64,000 bases of DNA from Hymenobacter cavernae (GTDB taxonomy: Bacteria; Bacteroidota; Bacteroidia; Cytophagales; Hymenobacteraceae): assembly GCF_014641455.1 (NCBI RefSeq), contig NZ_BMHT01000001.1:186001-250000 (forward strand). Direction: 5' to 3'. Numbering within the stretch: the stretch's first letter is position 1; every line of letters starts with the position of its first letter. Below, one piece after another: positions 36,715 through 46,013 of the stretch. Position numbers and translations under genes: made by a program. Below the pieces are notes generated by a model. That model searched no databases. It saw only the letters and a program-made list of their open reading frames with translations, and was not told the origin of the DNA.

Positions 36715-37017
36715 CTAATCGAGAGCGGAAGCTTCCTCTGTATCCAGCGCGGAGGTTTCCGTAGGAATGTTGTCGACGGTAACGGCAGATGGTCCTTGTT
36801 CCCGGATCTGGTACAGCACGCTTTCTGCTACGCCGCGTCCGAACAGGCTCACACCTGCGTTGAGTACGGTTAGCGCCGCCGTGCCAGCCAGCACCCACTC
36901 GCGAGTAGGCGCTTTCCGTTGCATTTTAGTGGTTGCCCATTGCACCAGGCAAGTGCCGAAGCCAATAACAACTAAGCCCGAGGGGGCAAAAAGCAGCCAT
37001 TTTTCTTTGTGTGTCAT
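36715..37017 (-). CDS. Small two-helix membrane protein of unknown function
   Basis: The 100-residue product has two hydrophobic helices (about 8-28 and 42-62) with a basic loop KMQRKAPTREW between them, which places the loop in the cytoplasm, and an acidic C-terminus. I do not recognise a family. The phrase LVVIGFGTCLVQWA and the short length resemble small Bacteroidota membrane proteins annotated only as hypothetical. It is monocistronic. Confidence 0.75.
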   Translation of the reverse strand: MTHKEKWLLFAPSGLVVIGFGTCLVQWATTKMQRKAPTREWVLAGTAALTVLNAGVSLFGRGVAESVLYQIREQGPSAVTVDNIPTETSALDTEEASALD

Positions 37018-37095
37018 TAGGTAGAAGCTTTAGAAATGAAGTACGAAGAGTAACAGGTGAGGCAGCAGCGCGGCTTTCGCCTTTCTAATCAATCG

Positions 37096-37103
37096 TACCT
37101 TTG
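37096..37103 (+). promoter_or_regulatory. Promoter -7 element for the 37191 gene
   Basis: TACCTTTG lies 88 bases before the ATG at 37191. A TTTC at 37075-37078 is a weak partner at 17-bp spacing in place of TTTG. Confidence 0.5.
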
Positions 37104-37190
37104 CCACCCTAGGTTACAAGAGGCCCGTATTTAATTCAGTCTCGCTAAGCCTAGCCCGCTTACTCCATTTCCTGCTTTTACCGTTTTACC

Positions 37191-37667
37191 ATGCGAATCT
37201 ACCCTTACGAGCAGCTCCTACGTGCCGCCTTCCGCGCGGAAGCTGACGTGGCTACTTATATCACCGAACCTATTCGCGCAGTCTACGCCGAGTTCGAGCA
37301 CGCTTCCAAAGCCGACCTGGCTTTTCGCTTCGAGCGGGTTCGCCTGGGCGTGGCCATGTCGCTGCTGAAGCTCGTCGCCGACCTAGGTGACCACGAAGAA
37401 AGCCGCCGTGTGATGGAGGTGCTGCACAAAGCCCTGCGTGCCCGCTCCGTCGCCGACATTGACGCTACCATCACCCGCGACGCAAAGCTGTTCGAGCGTC
37501 TCTATACCAACCTCTACGTGAACGAGGAAGCCGAACAGCTCTTCAATCTTTTCGAGCGCGCCTTAGACGCCGACACCAAGCCAATGATGGACGATATCAT
37601 TGCCGAGGCTCTGGACCTAGCTTCCGAGCTAGATTTTGAGGCTTCGGATGAAGACGAGGACGAGTAA
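37191..37667 (+). CDS. Conserved-looking helical cytoplasmic protein, unknown function
   Basis: The 158-residue protein is predicted mostly helical, without signal or membrane segments. It begins MRIYPYEQLLRAAFRAEADV and ends in a strongly acidic tail (ASDEDEDE). I cannot name the family. Codon use is typical of the window and it has its own promoter element and a terminator at 37694-37726, so it is very likely a real gene. Confidence 0.78.
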   Translation: MRIYPYEQLLRAAFRAEADVATYITEPIRAVYAEFEHASKADLAFRFERVRLGVAMSLLKLVADLGDHEESRRVMEVLHKALRARSVADIDATITRDAKLFERLYTNLYVNEEAEQLFNLFERALDADTKPMMDDIIAEALDLASELDFEASDEDEDE

Positions 37668-37693
37668 GTAAAAGCCAGGCTATAGCGCATAAA

Positions 37694-37726
37694 GAAGGCC
37701 GCTACAGAATTGTAGCGACCTTTTTT
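37694..37726. terminator. Terminator between convergent genes
   Basis: GGCCGCTACA and TGTAGCGACC arms around GAAT, followed by TTTTTT on the plus strand and preceded by AAAGAA. It ends the 37191 gene and may also serve the minus SusD gene. Confidence 0.85.
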
Positions 37727-37743
37727 GGTATCAGTAAGCTAGG

Positions 37744-39180
37744 TTAGTAGCTGGCGTTTTGTATCAGGCTAGGATTCACATTGATTTCGCGCTGCGGAAC
37801 CGGCAGCACGAAACGGGGATTCGTGATGTCGATGGTTACGGGCGTGCCATCCGTGGCCGTGTACGTAACGTTGGTGCCGGTGCGCTTTAGGTCGTGAATG
37901 CGGAAGCCTTCGAAAGCTAGCTCCAGCTGCCGCTCGCGCAGTATCGCGCTCAGGGAGATTTCATCCGCGGTGAGTGGTGTAGCATTCGAGCGCGTGCGAA
38001 TGCGGTTTACATCCGCTAGAGCAGTTTCAGAGTCGCCAGCGCGGAAAGAGGCCTCTGCCCGAATCAGGTACATTTCTGCCAACCGGATAACAGGAATATT
38101 CTGGCCATAGGAAGTCCACTTACCGGAACGCAGCAGGTCAGGCGCGCGTGTCGGGCCGGTACCGATGTAGATGAGCTTTTTGGTTTGGTCAGCTGTCAGC
38201 GAATCCGTTCCGCGAACGTCAGTAGGACCGTACTGGTTGGAAAAGCTGCCCAGCACCTGCACATCACCGCGCCCAAGCTGGTCAATATTGGCGTAGAAGG
38301 TAGCCAGACCGTTGTTGGAAGTACCGGCATTGTTCTGGTCATTCTGCTGAATTTCGAACAACGACTCTGATGAGTTGCGGTTGGTGAAAACCGCCTGTAG
38401 CGTGGGCGACAGTGACTTGCCGCTGTTCTTAATTACATCATCGGCTAGGGTGAGCGCCTCTGCGTAGTTGCCTTGCTGCAAATACACCCGTGCCAGCAAT
38501 GCCTTGGCCGTGTAGCTGGAAGCCCGGAAACCATTCGTGGGCGGTAGTAGCTTAATAGCGGCTTGTAAGTCGGTAATAACCTGCTGGTATACCTGTGCCA
38601 CCGTTGCGCGTGGCTGTTCTACCGCTGCGTCTTCCAATGTTTGGGCCGGGGTCAGGCTGATGGGCACACCTAGGTCCGTGGAAGCAGTGCCGGCGTTGTA
38701 CTGCTTGCCGTAGAGGCGCACCAGCTCAAACAACAGGTCGGCGCGCACAAAGCGGGCTTCCCCTTCATACTGTGCTTTCAAATCTTTGGAGGCAACTACC
38801 TCCAAGGCATTGATTACCAGATTTGCCTGGTTGATGTCCTGGTAAGCTACCCGCCAGATAGTTTCCGCAATGTTGTTGATACTGGTTGTAGTGCGCCGGA
38901 TCAGTTCACGATACGTCGTGAAGGAGCCTTGCCAGTTCACATAGCCGTCGCCGCCCAGAACATCGGGCACCAGAATCAGCTGCGTGCCATACAGCGACGG
39001 CTCGTCGAGCTTGGCGTACAGGCCAATGACGGCGCTACCTACTTTCGCTTCCGAGTTGAGCGCAGTCGTGGCATCTACCGATTGCGGCGGCGCCAGGTCC
39101 AGTTGTTTTTCGCAAGCCGTCAGCGCTAGGGTTGCCCCCAGGGTAAGCGCCACAGCCGAACGGGAAAATATAGTCTTCAT
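37744..39180 (-). CDS. SusD/RagB family nutrient-binding lipoprotein
   Basis: The 478-residue protein has a lipoprotein signal ending LTAC (Cys at about 23), followed by KQLDLAPP, the usual N-terminal SusD phrase. Tetratricopeptide-like helical repeats follow, and the C-terminus carries IRLAEMYLIRAEA, LADVNRIRTRS and RERQLELAFEGFRIHDLKR. SusD proteins sit on the cell surface as a lid over the SusC channel. It is 21 bp downstream of susC. No glycoside hydrolase, sensor or sulfatase gene lies nearby, so the substrate is unknown. Confidence 0.95.
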   Translation of the reverse strand: MKTIFSRSAVALTLGATLALTACEKQLDLAPPQSVDATTALNSEAKVGSAVIGLYAKLDEPSLYGTQLILVPDVLGGDGYVNWQGSFTTYRELIRRTTTSINNIAETIWRVAYQDINQANLVINALEVVASKDLKAQYEGEARFVRADLLFELVRLYGKQYNAGTASTDLGVPISLTPAQTLEDAAVEQPRATVAQVYQQVITDLQAAIKLLPPTNGFRASSYTAKALLARVYLQQGNYAEALTLADDVIKNSGKSLSPTLQAVFTNRNSSESLFEIQQNDQNNAGTSNNGLATFYANIDQLGRGDVQVLGSFSNQYGPTDVRGTDSLTADQTKKLIYIGTGPTRAPDLLRSGKWTSYGQNIPVIRLAEMYLIRAEASFRAGDSETALADVNRIRTRSNATPLTADEISLSAILRERQLELAFEGFRIHDLKRTGTNVTYTATDGTPVTIDITNPRFVLPVPQREINVNPSLIQNASY

Positions 39181-39201
39181 TCTAGTAGTCAGTGCAGTAG
39201 A

Positions 39202-42201
39202 TTAAAAACCTAGGTTTATGCCCACCAAGAAGGTCTTCGCCAGTGGCGGCGTGTAGAAGTCATGGCCTAGGATGTAGTTGGCGCTGCCAAACGTGGCGGA
39301 GTTCACCTCGGGGTCGTAGCCGTCGTAGTTGGTGATGGTGAACAGGTTTTGAGCCGTCACGTAGAGGCGCGCCGTTTTCAGCACACTTTCACCCATCAGC
39401 GTCTTGGGCAGCGTGTAGCCCAGCGTGAAGTTTTTTCCGCGGAAGAAAGAGCCGCCCGATATCCAGCGCGACGAAACCGCCGTACCGTTCGAGGCATACA
39501 GGCGCGCCTGCGGCACGTTGGTGATGTCGCCCGGGTTCTGCCACCGCTTCAACTGGTCAACCGTTTGGTTGTCGAAGTAGTCGCCATTCACCGACTGATA
39601 ACTTCCAGCCGTGTTGTAGATGTCGTTGCCATATACAAACTGACCTACGGCGCTGAAGTCAAAACCTTTCCACGAAACACTGGTCGTCACGCCACCCGTG
39701 TATTTGGGGTTTGGGTTACCTAGCTTCTGCTGCGAAGCCTCAGCCGGATTGTTCGTCTTGCTGCCGTCAGCGGTGTAGTACAAAGCATCACCTGTCTCGG
39801 GATCAACGCCGGCGTACTTGCGACCATAGAACACGCCGATAGGCTCTCCTTCACGCACCTGCGCCAGCGTGTTACCGCCTGCCACAATCGGATCAACCAG
39901 CTCAGTGATGAGGTTGCGGTTGAACGAGATGTTACCGCCCACGTTCCACTTCACTGCTTTGTCGATAACGAGGCCATTCAGCGAAATCTCTAGGCCGCGG
40001 TTGCGCAGCTTGCCCACGTTTTCAGTCACGAGGCTATAGCCATTGAGGTAGGGCAGCTGCCGATTCAGCAGCAGGTCGCGGGTATTTTTCTGATACACAT
40101 CGATCTCACCTGACAAGCGGTTTTTGAACAAACCGAACTCCAGACCTAGGTCGGTCTGCGCGGTGCTCTCCCACGAGAGGTTCGGGTTGCCAATGGCGTA
40201 AGTCAGCACGCCATTCACCGACGTTGCCGGCGTGATACCCGACTGGTCGGCGTAGAAGATAGCCGAATACAGGCTACGCGAGGCATAGTTACCGATTTCG
40301 GCGTTACCCGTCAGGCCGTAGCTGCCGCGCAGCTTCAGGTAGTTCACCACCGAGTTATCCTTCAGGAAGCTTTCTTCCGAAATCAACCACCCCAAGGAGC
40401 CGGCGCCGAAGGTACCATAGCGGTTTGCCTTGCCGAAGCGCGAAGAGCCATCATAACGAATGCTACCCGACACGAGGTACTTGTTGCGGAAGGCGTAGTT
40501 CAGGCGGCCGAAGTACGATATGAACGAGTAGCCGCTCTGCGAAGAAGCGCTGCCCGCCGTCTTGATAGCGGCACTGGCAATCTTGGTGAACTCAGAATTT
40601 GGGAAGCCTCGACCTTCAGCTGAGGTCTGCTTCGTGTCCGAACGCTGGAACGAGAAACCACCCAGCACATCGAAGCTGTGGTCTTCGTGCAGGGTGAAGT
40701 TGTAGGTAGCCGTGTTGTTGGTGGTGTAGTTAATCACCTGCACCTGGTTGTTGTACCCATAGCCTGAGTTGCCACCAGTCTGCGTGCCAGCGGCACGGTA
40801 CAGCTCTTCGTTCAGGTTCAGGAAGTCGGCACCGGTTTCAGTGCGCAGCGTCAGGCCTTTGATGGGCTGATACGTCAGGTAAGCCGTGCTGAAGGAACGG
40901 TAGGTACCAGCGCGGTTCATGCCGTTCTGCAGGTCCAGCAGGTTGTTATAGTAGAGAGTCGCTTGGTTCAGCTGCTTCGTAATGGGGTCGTACTTCGGCT
41001 GAATTGGCGGTAGCGCATTCAGCTGAATCGGGTTAGAGAAGTCGTTGTCTTCCGGCACCCGGTCGTTCACAGAGCGCGTCAGCGAGAAGTTCAACCCCAC
41101 TTTCAGCTTGTCGCTGATGGAGTGGTCTAGGTTCAGACGGGCGCTGCCCCGGCGGTAGCGGTTGCCTACAATAATGCCCTTCTGATCGTTATAGGTGGTG
41201 CTCAGGTAGAAGCGCGTCTTGGCATCGCCGCCGCTCACGTTGAAGTCATACTGCGTCACGTAGCCACGACGCAGACCAGCATCCACCCAGCTCTCATCAT
41301 AGGGCGAGTCATAGTCGAGGCCGTTCTCCGTGAAGGCATCAGCGGGGTCGTCGTAGCCAGCATTGATGGCTGCTTCGCTGAACAGCTCCTTGTATTGCGC
41401 CGCGTTCAGAAACTTGCGTTTCTTGGTAGCCGAGCTGGTGCCGTAGTAGTAGCCCACGTTCACTTTCGTCTGGCCCTGGCGACCCTTTTTGGTCGTCACC
41501 AGCACTACCCCATTCGAGGCGCGCGAACCATAAATAGCTGAAGATGAAGCATCTTTCAGAATCGTGATGCTTTCGATGTCATTCGGGTTCAGATCGCCCA
41601 ACGGGTTGAGGGGCTCGGTATCGGAGCTTACGTCCTGCGAAGTCACGGGAATACCATCAATCACGTACAGCGGCTGGTTGGAAGCCGTGACGGACGAAGA
41701 GCCGCGCACCCGAATCTGCAAGCCGGCACCTAGCTTTCCGGACGTCTGGTTGATGACTACGCCCGGCGTTTTGCCCTGAATAGCCTGCTCAAAGCTTACT
41801 ACAGGTGTATTCTCCACGTCGCGGGCTGTGAGCTGGGTCACCGAGCCCGTCAGGTCGGCTTTCGATTGCGTGCCGTAGCCTACCACTACTGCTTCATTCA
41901 GCTGCGTGGCGCTGGTTTTCAGCGTAACATTCACGGTCGAGCCCGAGCCAACGGTTACTGTCTGGCTTTCAAAGCCGATGGAGCTAACGACCAGAGACGC
42001 GCCCGGCTGCACCGTCAGCGAGAATTCGCCGTTGGCATTGCTGCTCGTGCCATTTGTGGTGCCGCGCTCCAGCACCGTAACGCCGGGCAGCCCTGCCCCG
42101 TCGGAGCCTACTACGCGGCCACTGATGGCGCGGGTTTGCGCCCAGGCAACCGACGCCAGCAGCAGACACCACACCAAAGTGAGTATAAACTTTTGTTTCA
42201 T
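39202..42201 (-). CDS. SusC/RagA family TonB-linked outer-membrane protein
   Basis: The 999-residue protein has a signal peptide (ending SVAWAQ, residue 22), a carboxypeptidase-like domain (ISGRVVGSDGAGLPGVTV), the SusC linker (LNEAVVVGYGTQ), a plug with LYVIDGIPV and SITILKDASSSAIYGSRASNGVV, and a beta barrel ending KTFLVGINLGF. It imports a ligand caught by the SusD partner, using TonB energy. The barrel is of normal length. A TAAATTTG promoter element lies 250 bp upstream. Confidence 0.96.
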   Translation of the reverse strand: MKQKFILTLVWCLLLASVAWAQTRAISGRVVGSDGAGLPGVTVLERGTTNGTSSNANGEFSLTVQPGASLVVSSIGFESQTVTVGSGSTVNVTLKTSATQLNEAVVVGYGTQSKADLTGSVTQLTARDVENTPVVSFEQAIQGKTPGVVINQTSGKLGAGLQIRVRGSSSVTASNQPLYVIDGIPVTSQDVSSDTEPLNPLGDLNPNDIESITILKDASSSAIYGSRASNGVVLVTTKKGRQGQTKVNVGYYYGTSSATKKRKFLNAAQYKELFSEAAINAGYDDPADAFTENGLDYDSPYDESWVDAGLRRGYVTQYDFNVSGGDAKTRFYLSTTYNDQKGIIVGNRYRRGSARLNLDHSISDKLKVGLNFSLTRSVNDRVPEDNDFSNPIQLNALPPIQPKYDPITKQLNQATLYYNNLLDLQNGMNRAGTYRSFSTAYLTYQPIKGLTLRTETGADFLNLNEELYRAAGTQTGGNSGYGYNNQVQVINYTTNNTATYNFTLHEDHSFDVLGGFSFQRSDTKQTSAEGRGFPNSEFTKIASAAIKTAGSASSQSGYSFISYFGRLNYAFRNKYLVSGSIRYDGSSRFGKANRYGTFGAGSLGWLISEESFLKDNSVVNYLKLRGSYGLTGNAEIGNYASRSLYSAIFYADQSGITPATSVNGVLTYAIGNPNLSWESTAQTDLGLEFGLFKNRLSGEIDVYQKNTRDLLLNRQLPYLNGYSLVTENVGKLRNRGLEISLNGLVIDKAVKWNVGGNISFNRNLITELVDPIVAGGNTLAQVREGEPIGVFYGRKYAGVDPETGDALYYTADGSKTNNPAEASQQKLGNPNPKYTGGVTTSVSWKGFDFSAVGQFVYGNDIYNTAGSYQSVNGDYFDNQTVDQLKRWQNPGDITNVPQARLYASNGTAVSSRWISGGSFFRGKNFTLGYTLPKTLMGESVLKTARLYVTAQNLFTITNYDGYDPEVNSATFGSANYILGHDFYTPPLAKTFLVGINLGF

Positions 42202-42810
42202 TAAACGTGGCCCGTAAGCCGGTTAAAGTGAAAAAAACTGCCAGTCGAAAAACTGCCAGGAATGAAAAAAGGACCCTGCTACAACACAACTTCATAAATG
42301 GCTTCTGCTCAAAGAAGCCAGGCACACAATTCACATCTTACCGAACTAAGCACGGGGGCTTAAGCGCAATAAACCAGGAAAATGGTTGACAGATCGGCAG
42401 AAAAGAGGGTCAACGGCTGGTGTCGCGGCGGTAATTAGGCAGGTAGGAATACAAATTTATTAGTGAAATCTATTTTTGTATGCATACCTCCTTCTTTTTT
42501 AAAGGAAAATTTAACTCCCTTTTAATATTGCATTAATTATATTTCTGCAATTAAATAGCATAAAGCCCAGATTCATAGCGCGTATTCCATGTATGCAGGC
42601 ACTTAAGCTTAGCAGCGTTTTTGAGGCATAGCGTGTGCTGCGTGGCTCGTTGAACTCGTTGTCAGCCAGATGACTCATTTGCAGGCTGCGGCATCATAAG
42701 ACCTAGGTATGTTGGCTTTCCCCGCCGGAGCTTCCTACCTTTACTCCTACCAGAACCAGTCTCCGGTGGCGCTGTTACTCTGGTTTCCGCCTTGTATTAT
42801 TTCATTCTTA
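42202..42810. other. Regulatory gap upstream of susC and the RNase D gene
   Basis: In this 609-bp gap between divergent genes, the susC leader contains a direct repeat of GAAAAACTGCCAG (about 42232-42259). An AT-rich tract at 42440-42560 holds the minus-strand element TAAATTTG (42459-42452), the 10-bp palindrome GTATGCATAC (42478-42487) and a spaced pair ATTGCA/TGCAAT (42527-42551), all possible regulator sites. On the plus strand TACCTTTA (42736-42743) is the likely -7 element of the RNase D gene. No gene seen. Confidence 0.55.
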
Positions 42811-43986
42811 ATGACGGACATTCAGTACCTAACTACTTCGACCGATATCCAACAAACGGCCGACACGCTACGAGCCAGCTCACGCCTCGCGGTTGATCTG
42901 GAGTTTGACGATATGCGCCACCGCTATGGCCGCAACCTGGCGCTCATCCAGATCTTTGACGGCCAGAAAGTATATCTTATTGATCCTATTCCGCTAACCA
43001 ACCCAGCGCACGAGCTGGAACCCATCTGGGTGTTGCTGCGCGACCCGGCCATTGAAAAGGTATTTCACAGCTGTAAATCCGACATTCTGCTGCTGGATGA
43101 GCTGTATGGCGTGCATGTGCGCCACATCACTGACACGAGCGTGCAGTACACGCTTTTGGGCGAATCAGACAACAACATCTCGCTGGGTCGACTGATTCAG
43201 AGCGAGCTAGGGTTGGAGGTTGACAAAGGCGAGCAGAAATCGAACTGGCTCAAGCGTCCTCTCACGGAAGCCCAGAAGCTGTACGCGGCCAACGACGTGC
43301 TCTACCTGTTTGAGCTGAGCGACCGGCTCACGGCCAAGCTCACCGACCTAGGTCGTGCGCACTGGGCCGAGGAGGAAAACAAAGCGCTGGAAGAAGTTCG
43401 CTATACGCGTGATGAGCGCCCTTACTTGCGCATTGCCGGCAAGTACCGCATTCAGCCTAACGAGATGCCGCTGTTCCGCGACCTGTACCTGCTTCGCGAC
43501 CGGATTGCGAAGGAACTCGACCGGCCGCCTTACATGGTGTTTGCCAATGATCGGCTCCCGGAGCTGGTGCGCGCCATGCCCCAGGATGCTACCGATTGGA
43601 AGGCGACCCGTGGCCTGCATCCGGAGCTGAAACGCTCGCCTTACCTTGACCAGCTGGCGGCGCTTTCGCCCGATAACTTTGTTCCGGTGCCCGAACCGGC
43701 ATTACCGGCTGAGCAGCGGCGCTTTCCTTTCCGCCGACGCTTGAGCGGCGAAAAGGCAGCCCGAGCCGATGCCCGCGAACAACTGCTGACCGCACTCAAA
43801 ACACACATTACCACCGACATCAATGGGTACGTAGCAAACCTTGTGCTGTCGAATCGACTAATTGCCGACATCATCGAGCTAGGTGCTGAGCAAGTTCTGC
43901 GGCCGTGGCAAAAAACCATTCTGCGGGAAACTACGGAGCGGCACGGCCTCGATTATAACCTGATTGCTGAGCCATTTGAAGCCTAG
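42811..43986 (+). CDS. rnd: Ribonuclease D-type 3'-5' exonuclease with HRDC domain
   Basis: The 391-residue protein has a DEDD exonuclease domain: LAVDLEFD (Asp29, Glu31), HSCKSDILLL and the exo III motif YAANDVLYL (Tyr-x3-Asp). An HRDC-type helical region follows (RDRIAKELDRPPYMVFANDRL, from about 260). RNase D trims tRNA and small RNA 3' ends. The ATG at 42811 is chosen because the longer frame from 42709 would contain the TACCTTTA promoter element, and its extra residues are unlike the family. Confidence 0.92.
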   Translation: MTDIQYLTTSTDIQQTADTLRASSRLAVDLEFDDMRHRYGRNLALIQIFDGQKVYLIDPIPLTNPAHELEPIWVLLRDPAIEKVFHSCKSDILLLDELYGVHVRHITDTSVQYTLLGESDNNISLGRLIQSELGLEVDKGEQKSNWLKRPLTEAQKLYAANDVLYLFELSDRLTAKLTDLGRAHWAEEENKALEEVRYTRDERPYLRIAGKYRIQPNEMPLFRDLYLLRDRIAKELDRPPYMVFANDRLPELVRAMPQDATDWKATRGLHPELKRSPYLDQLAALSPDNFVPVPEPALPAEQRRFPFRRRLSGEKAARADAREQLLTALKTHITTDINGYVANLVLSNRLIADIIELGAEQVLRPWQKTILRETTERHGLDYNLIAEPFEA

Positions 43987-44068
43987 CTGCTGCGGGTCGA
44001 CATGTTCAGCAAGATGACTGACAACGCTTCGGAAGCTAGCTTTTTCCTTACCTGATTTATTCAAGGCT

Positions 44069-44845
44069 ATGTCTACTCGCTCCGCCAAAGAACAATTTGA
44101 CCGTCAGGCCAGCCATTACAATGCGCAGTGGAACTCCTGGACCGGCACGGCCCTGAACTGGCTGCTGGAGCAGGCCGAGTGCCAGCCCGATGACACGGTG
44201 CTGGACGTAGCAACGGGTACGGGCTTCACTGCCCTTGCTTTCGCGCCCTTTGTGCAGTCGGTAGTGGGCGTCGATGTGTCGACCGGGATGCTGACGCAAG
44301 CCCGGCAGCAGCAGGCCGCGCAGCAGATCAGTAATGTAACCTGGCAGGAAGGCGCCGCCGAAGCCCTGCCCTTCGACGATGCTGCCTTCTCACTCGTGAC
44401 CTGCCGCATTGCGCCGCACCACTTTCAATCGGTGCCGCAGTTTTTGAGCGAAGTGAAACGGGTACTCCGCCCGCACGGCCGCTTCCTGCTGGCTGATACG
44501 TGCGTACCCGACGATGAGCCAGAAGTGGCGGAATGGCAAAACCGGGTTGAGGCGCTGCGCGACCCTTCGCACATGCGCAACCTGGCTCCGCAGGAGTGGC
44601 ACCGGGCCGTGGAAGCCGCCGGCCTGCACGTAGTAGCACTCGGCGAACCTACTAGCGACATTGCCATGCAGCTCAACGACTGGATGACGAAATCGGGCTG
44701 CACGGGCCAGGAAGCTGAGGCTGTACGGGCCGCCTTCTCGACGGCACCACCGGCGGCGGTTCGTTTTTTCAACATCCAAGAACTGCCCGAGGGTGATTAT
44801 TCGTTTGCCTGGCAGCGTGTGGCCTTAAAGGCTATAAAGCCTTGA
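44069..44845 (+). CDS. Class I SAM-dependent methyltransferase
   Basis: The 258-residue cytoplasmic protein has the Methyltransf_11 layout. SAM motif I is VLDVATGTGFTALAF, acidic post-I is VVGVDVSTGML, and EALPFDDAAFSLVTCRIAPHHF and RVLRPHGRFLLADT follow. It resembles the UbiE/COQ5 and arsenite-type small-molecule methyltransferases; the substrate cannot be read from the sequence. It is followed at 20 bp by mltG, probably co-transcribed. Confidence 0.88.
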   Translation: MSTRSAKEQFDRQASHYNAQWNSWTGTALNWLLEQAECQPDDTVLDVATGTGFTALAFAPFVQSVVGVDVSTGMLTQARQQQAAQQISNVTWQEGAAEALPFDDAAFSLVTCRIAPHHFQSVPQFLSEVKRVLRPHGRFLLADTCVPDDEPEVAEWQNRVEALRDPSHMRNLAPQEWHRAVEAAGLHVVALGEPTSDIAMQLNDWMTKSGCTGQEAEAVRAAFSTAPPAAVRFFNIQELPEGDYSFAWQRVALKAIKP

Positions 44846-44865
44846 TCTGTTTGTAGCTTACCATT

Positions 44866-45936
44866 TTGCCTTCTCCCGTTTCCTCTGCTTCTTCCCCGTT
44901 GCGCCGCCGCATTGCGGTGATTTTGCTCGTGCTCCTGCTGTTGTTCGGTGGCGCGGTCTTCTATGCTGCCTGGCGGGTATATTGGAAGCCTAATGTGGCG
45001 GCGTCGCCCTTCGGCCCGGCTTATTTATACATCCGCACGGGCGCTTCATTTCTGGAGGTGCTGGATTCGCTGGAACGCCAGGAACTGCTGCTGGAGCCCG
45101 CTACCTTCGCGTGGTTGGCCGAACGGCGTGGCTACCCGACGCACATTCGGCCGGGGCGCTATCTTGTAAACTTCGGCACTAGCAATGCCAGGTTGCTCGA
45201 TAAGCTGATGCTAGGTCAGCAGGATACGGTGGCTTTTCAGCTGGATGCGTTCAAGTACAAACCCCAGCTAGCCCGGCAAGTGGCCCGGCAGCTCGAAACC
45301 GACTCAAGCGCTTTGCGCAAGTTGCTGCGGAATAATTCTTTCCTAAAGCAACGCTACCAACTCGATACGACGACCATCCTGACGCTGTTTTTGCCGGGGC
45401 CGTACCGCTTTGTGTGGAACACCTCCGCGCAGCAATTTCTGGATTCGGCGGCGGCGATGCACGCTCGTTTTTGGACCGCACAGCGCCGCCGTCGTGCCGA
45501 TTCGCTTGGCCTCTCGCCCACGGAAGTGCATGTGCTGGCCAGCATCGTGCAGCGCGAAACTGCCAAGCCCAAAGATAAACCCATCATTGCCGGCGTGTAC
45601 CTCAATCGGCTGCACCACGGCATGCGCCTGCAAGCCGACCCAACGCTGCTCTGGGCTATCGGCAACTTTGGGGTGAAACGGGTTTTGAACAAAGACAAGC
45701 TCGTCGACTCGCCCTATAACACATACAAGCACAAAGGCTTACCTCCCGGCCCGATTACCTCCGCGAATCGCCAAAGCCTTGATGCCGTGCTCAAGCCTAC
45801 CGCGCACACCTACTACTTCTTCTGCGCCCGCCCCGACCGCAGCGGCTACTCCGATTTTGCCGAAACTTACGCCGAGCACAAGCAGAACGCCCGCCGCTAC
45901 CAACACACGCTCGACAGCCTACAAATCCTACGTTAA
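44866..45936 (+). CDS. mltG: Endolytic murein transglycosylase MltG
   Basis: This 356-residue protein of the YceG family cuts nascent glycan strands near the inner membrane and helps end peptidoglycan elongation. It has one N-terminal membrane helix (about 16-38), a LysM-like region (YLYIRTGASFLEVLDSLERQ) and the catalytic domain with VLASIVQRETAKPKDKPIIA, where Glu231 is the expected catalytic acid, then GVYLNRLHHGMRLQADPTL and YNTYKHKGLPPGPI. The start is a TTG; the next plausible starts are GTG codons in the helix. Confidence 0.94.
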   Translation: MPSPVSSASSPLRRRIAVILLVLLLLFGGAVFYAAWRVYWKPNVAASPFGPAYLYIRTGASFLEVLDSLERQELLLEPATFAWLAERRGYPTHIRPGRYLVNFGTSNARLLDKLMLGQQDTVAFQLDAFKYKPQLARQVARQLETDSSALRKLLRNNSFLKQRYQLDTTTILTLFLPGPYRFVWNTSAQQFLDSAAAMHARFWTAQRRRRADSLGLSPTEVHVLASIVQRETAKPKDKPIIAGVYLNRLHHGMRLQADPTLLWAIGNFGVKRVLNKDKLVDSPYNTYKHKGLPPGPITSANRQSLDAVLKPTAHTYYFFCARPDRSGYSDFAETYAEHKQNARRYQHTLDSLQILR

Positions 45937-46013
45937 CAGCTGATCAGTTATCAGTTACCAATTCAGAACCTAGGTTAGTAGCGAATTGGTAACTGGTAAT
46001 TGATCAGCTGTTA
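45934..46013. repeat. 31-bp-arm inverted repeat spanning both stop codons of convergent genes
   Basis: Arms 45934-45964 and 45983-46013 are complementary at 29 of 31 positions. The left arm begins with the TAA of mltG and the right arm ends with the TAA (read on minus) of the GT39-like gene. The 18-base loop contains AACCTAGGTT (45967-45976). It probably ends both messages as a hairpin, though no T-tract is present. Confidence 0.92.
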
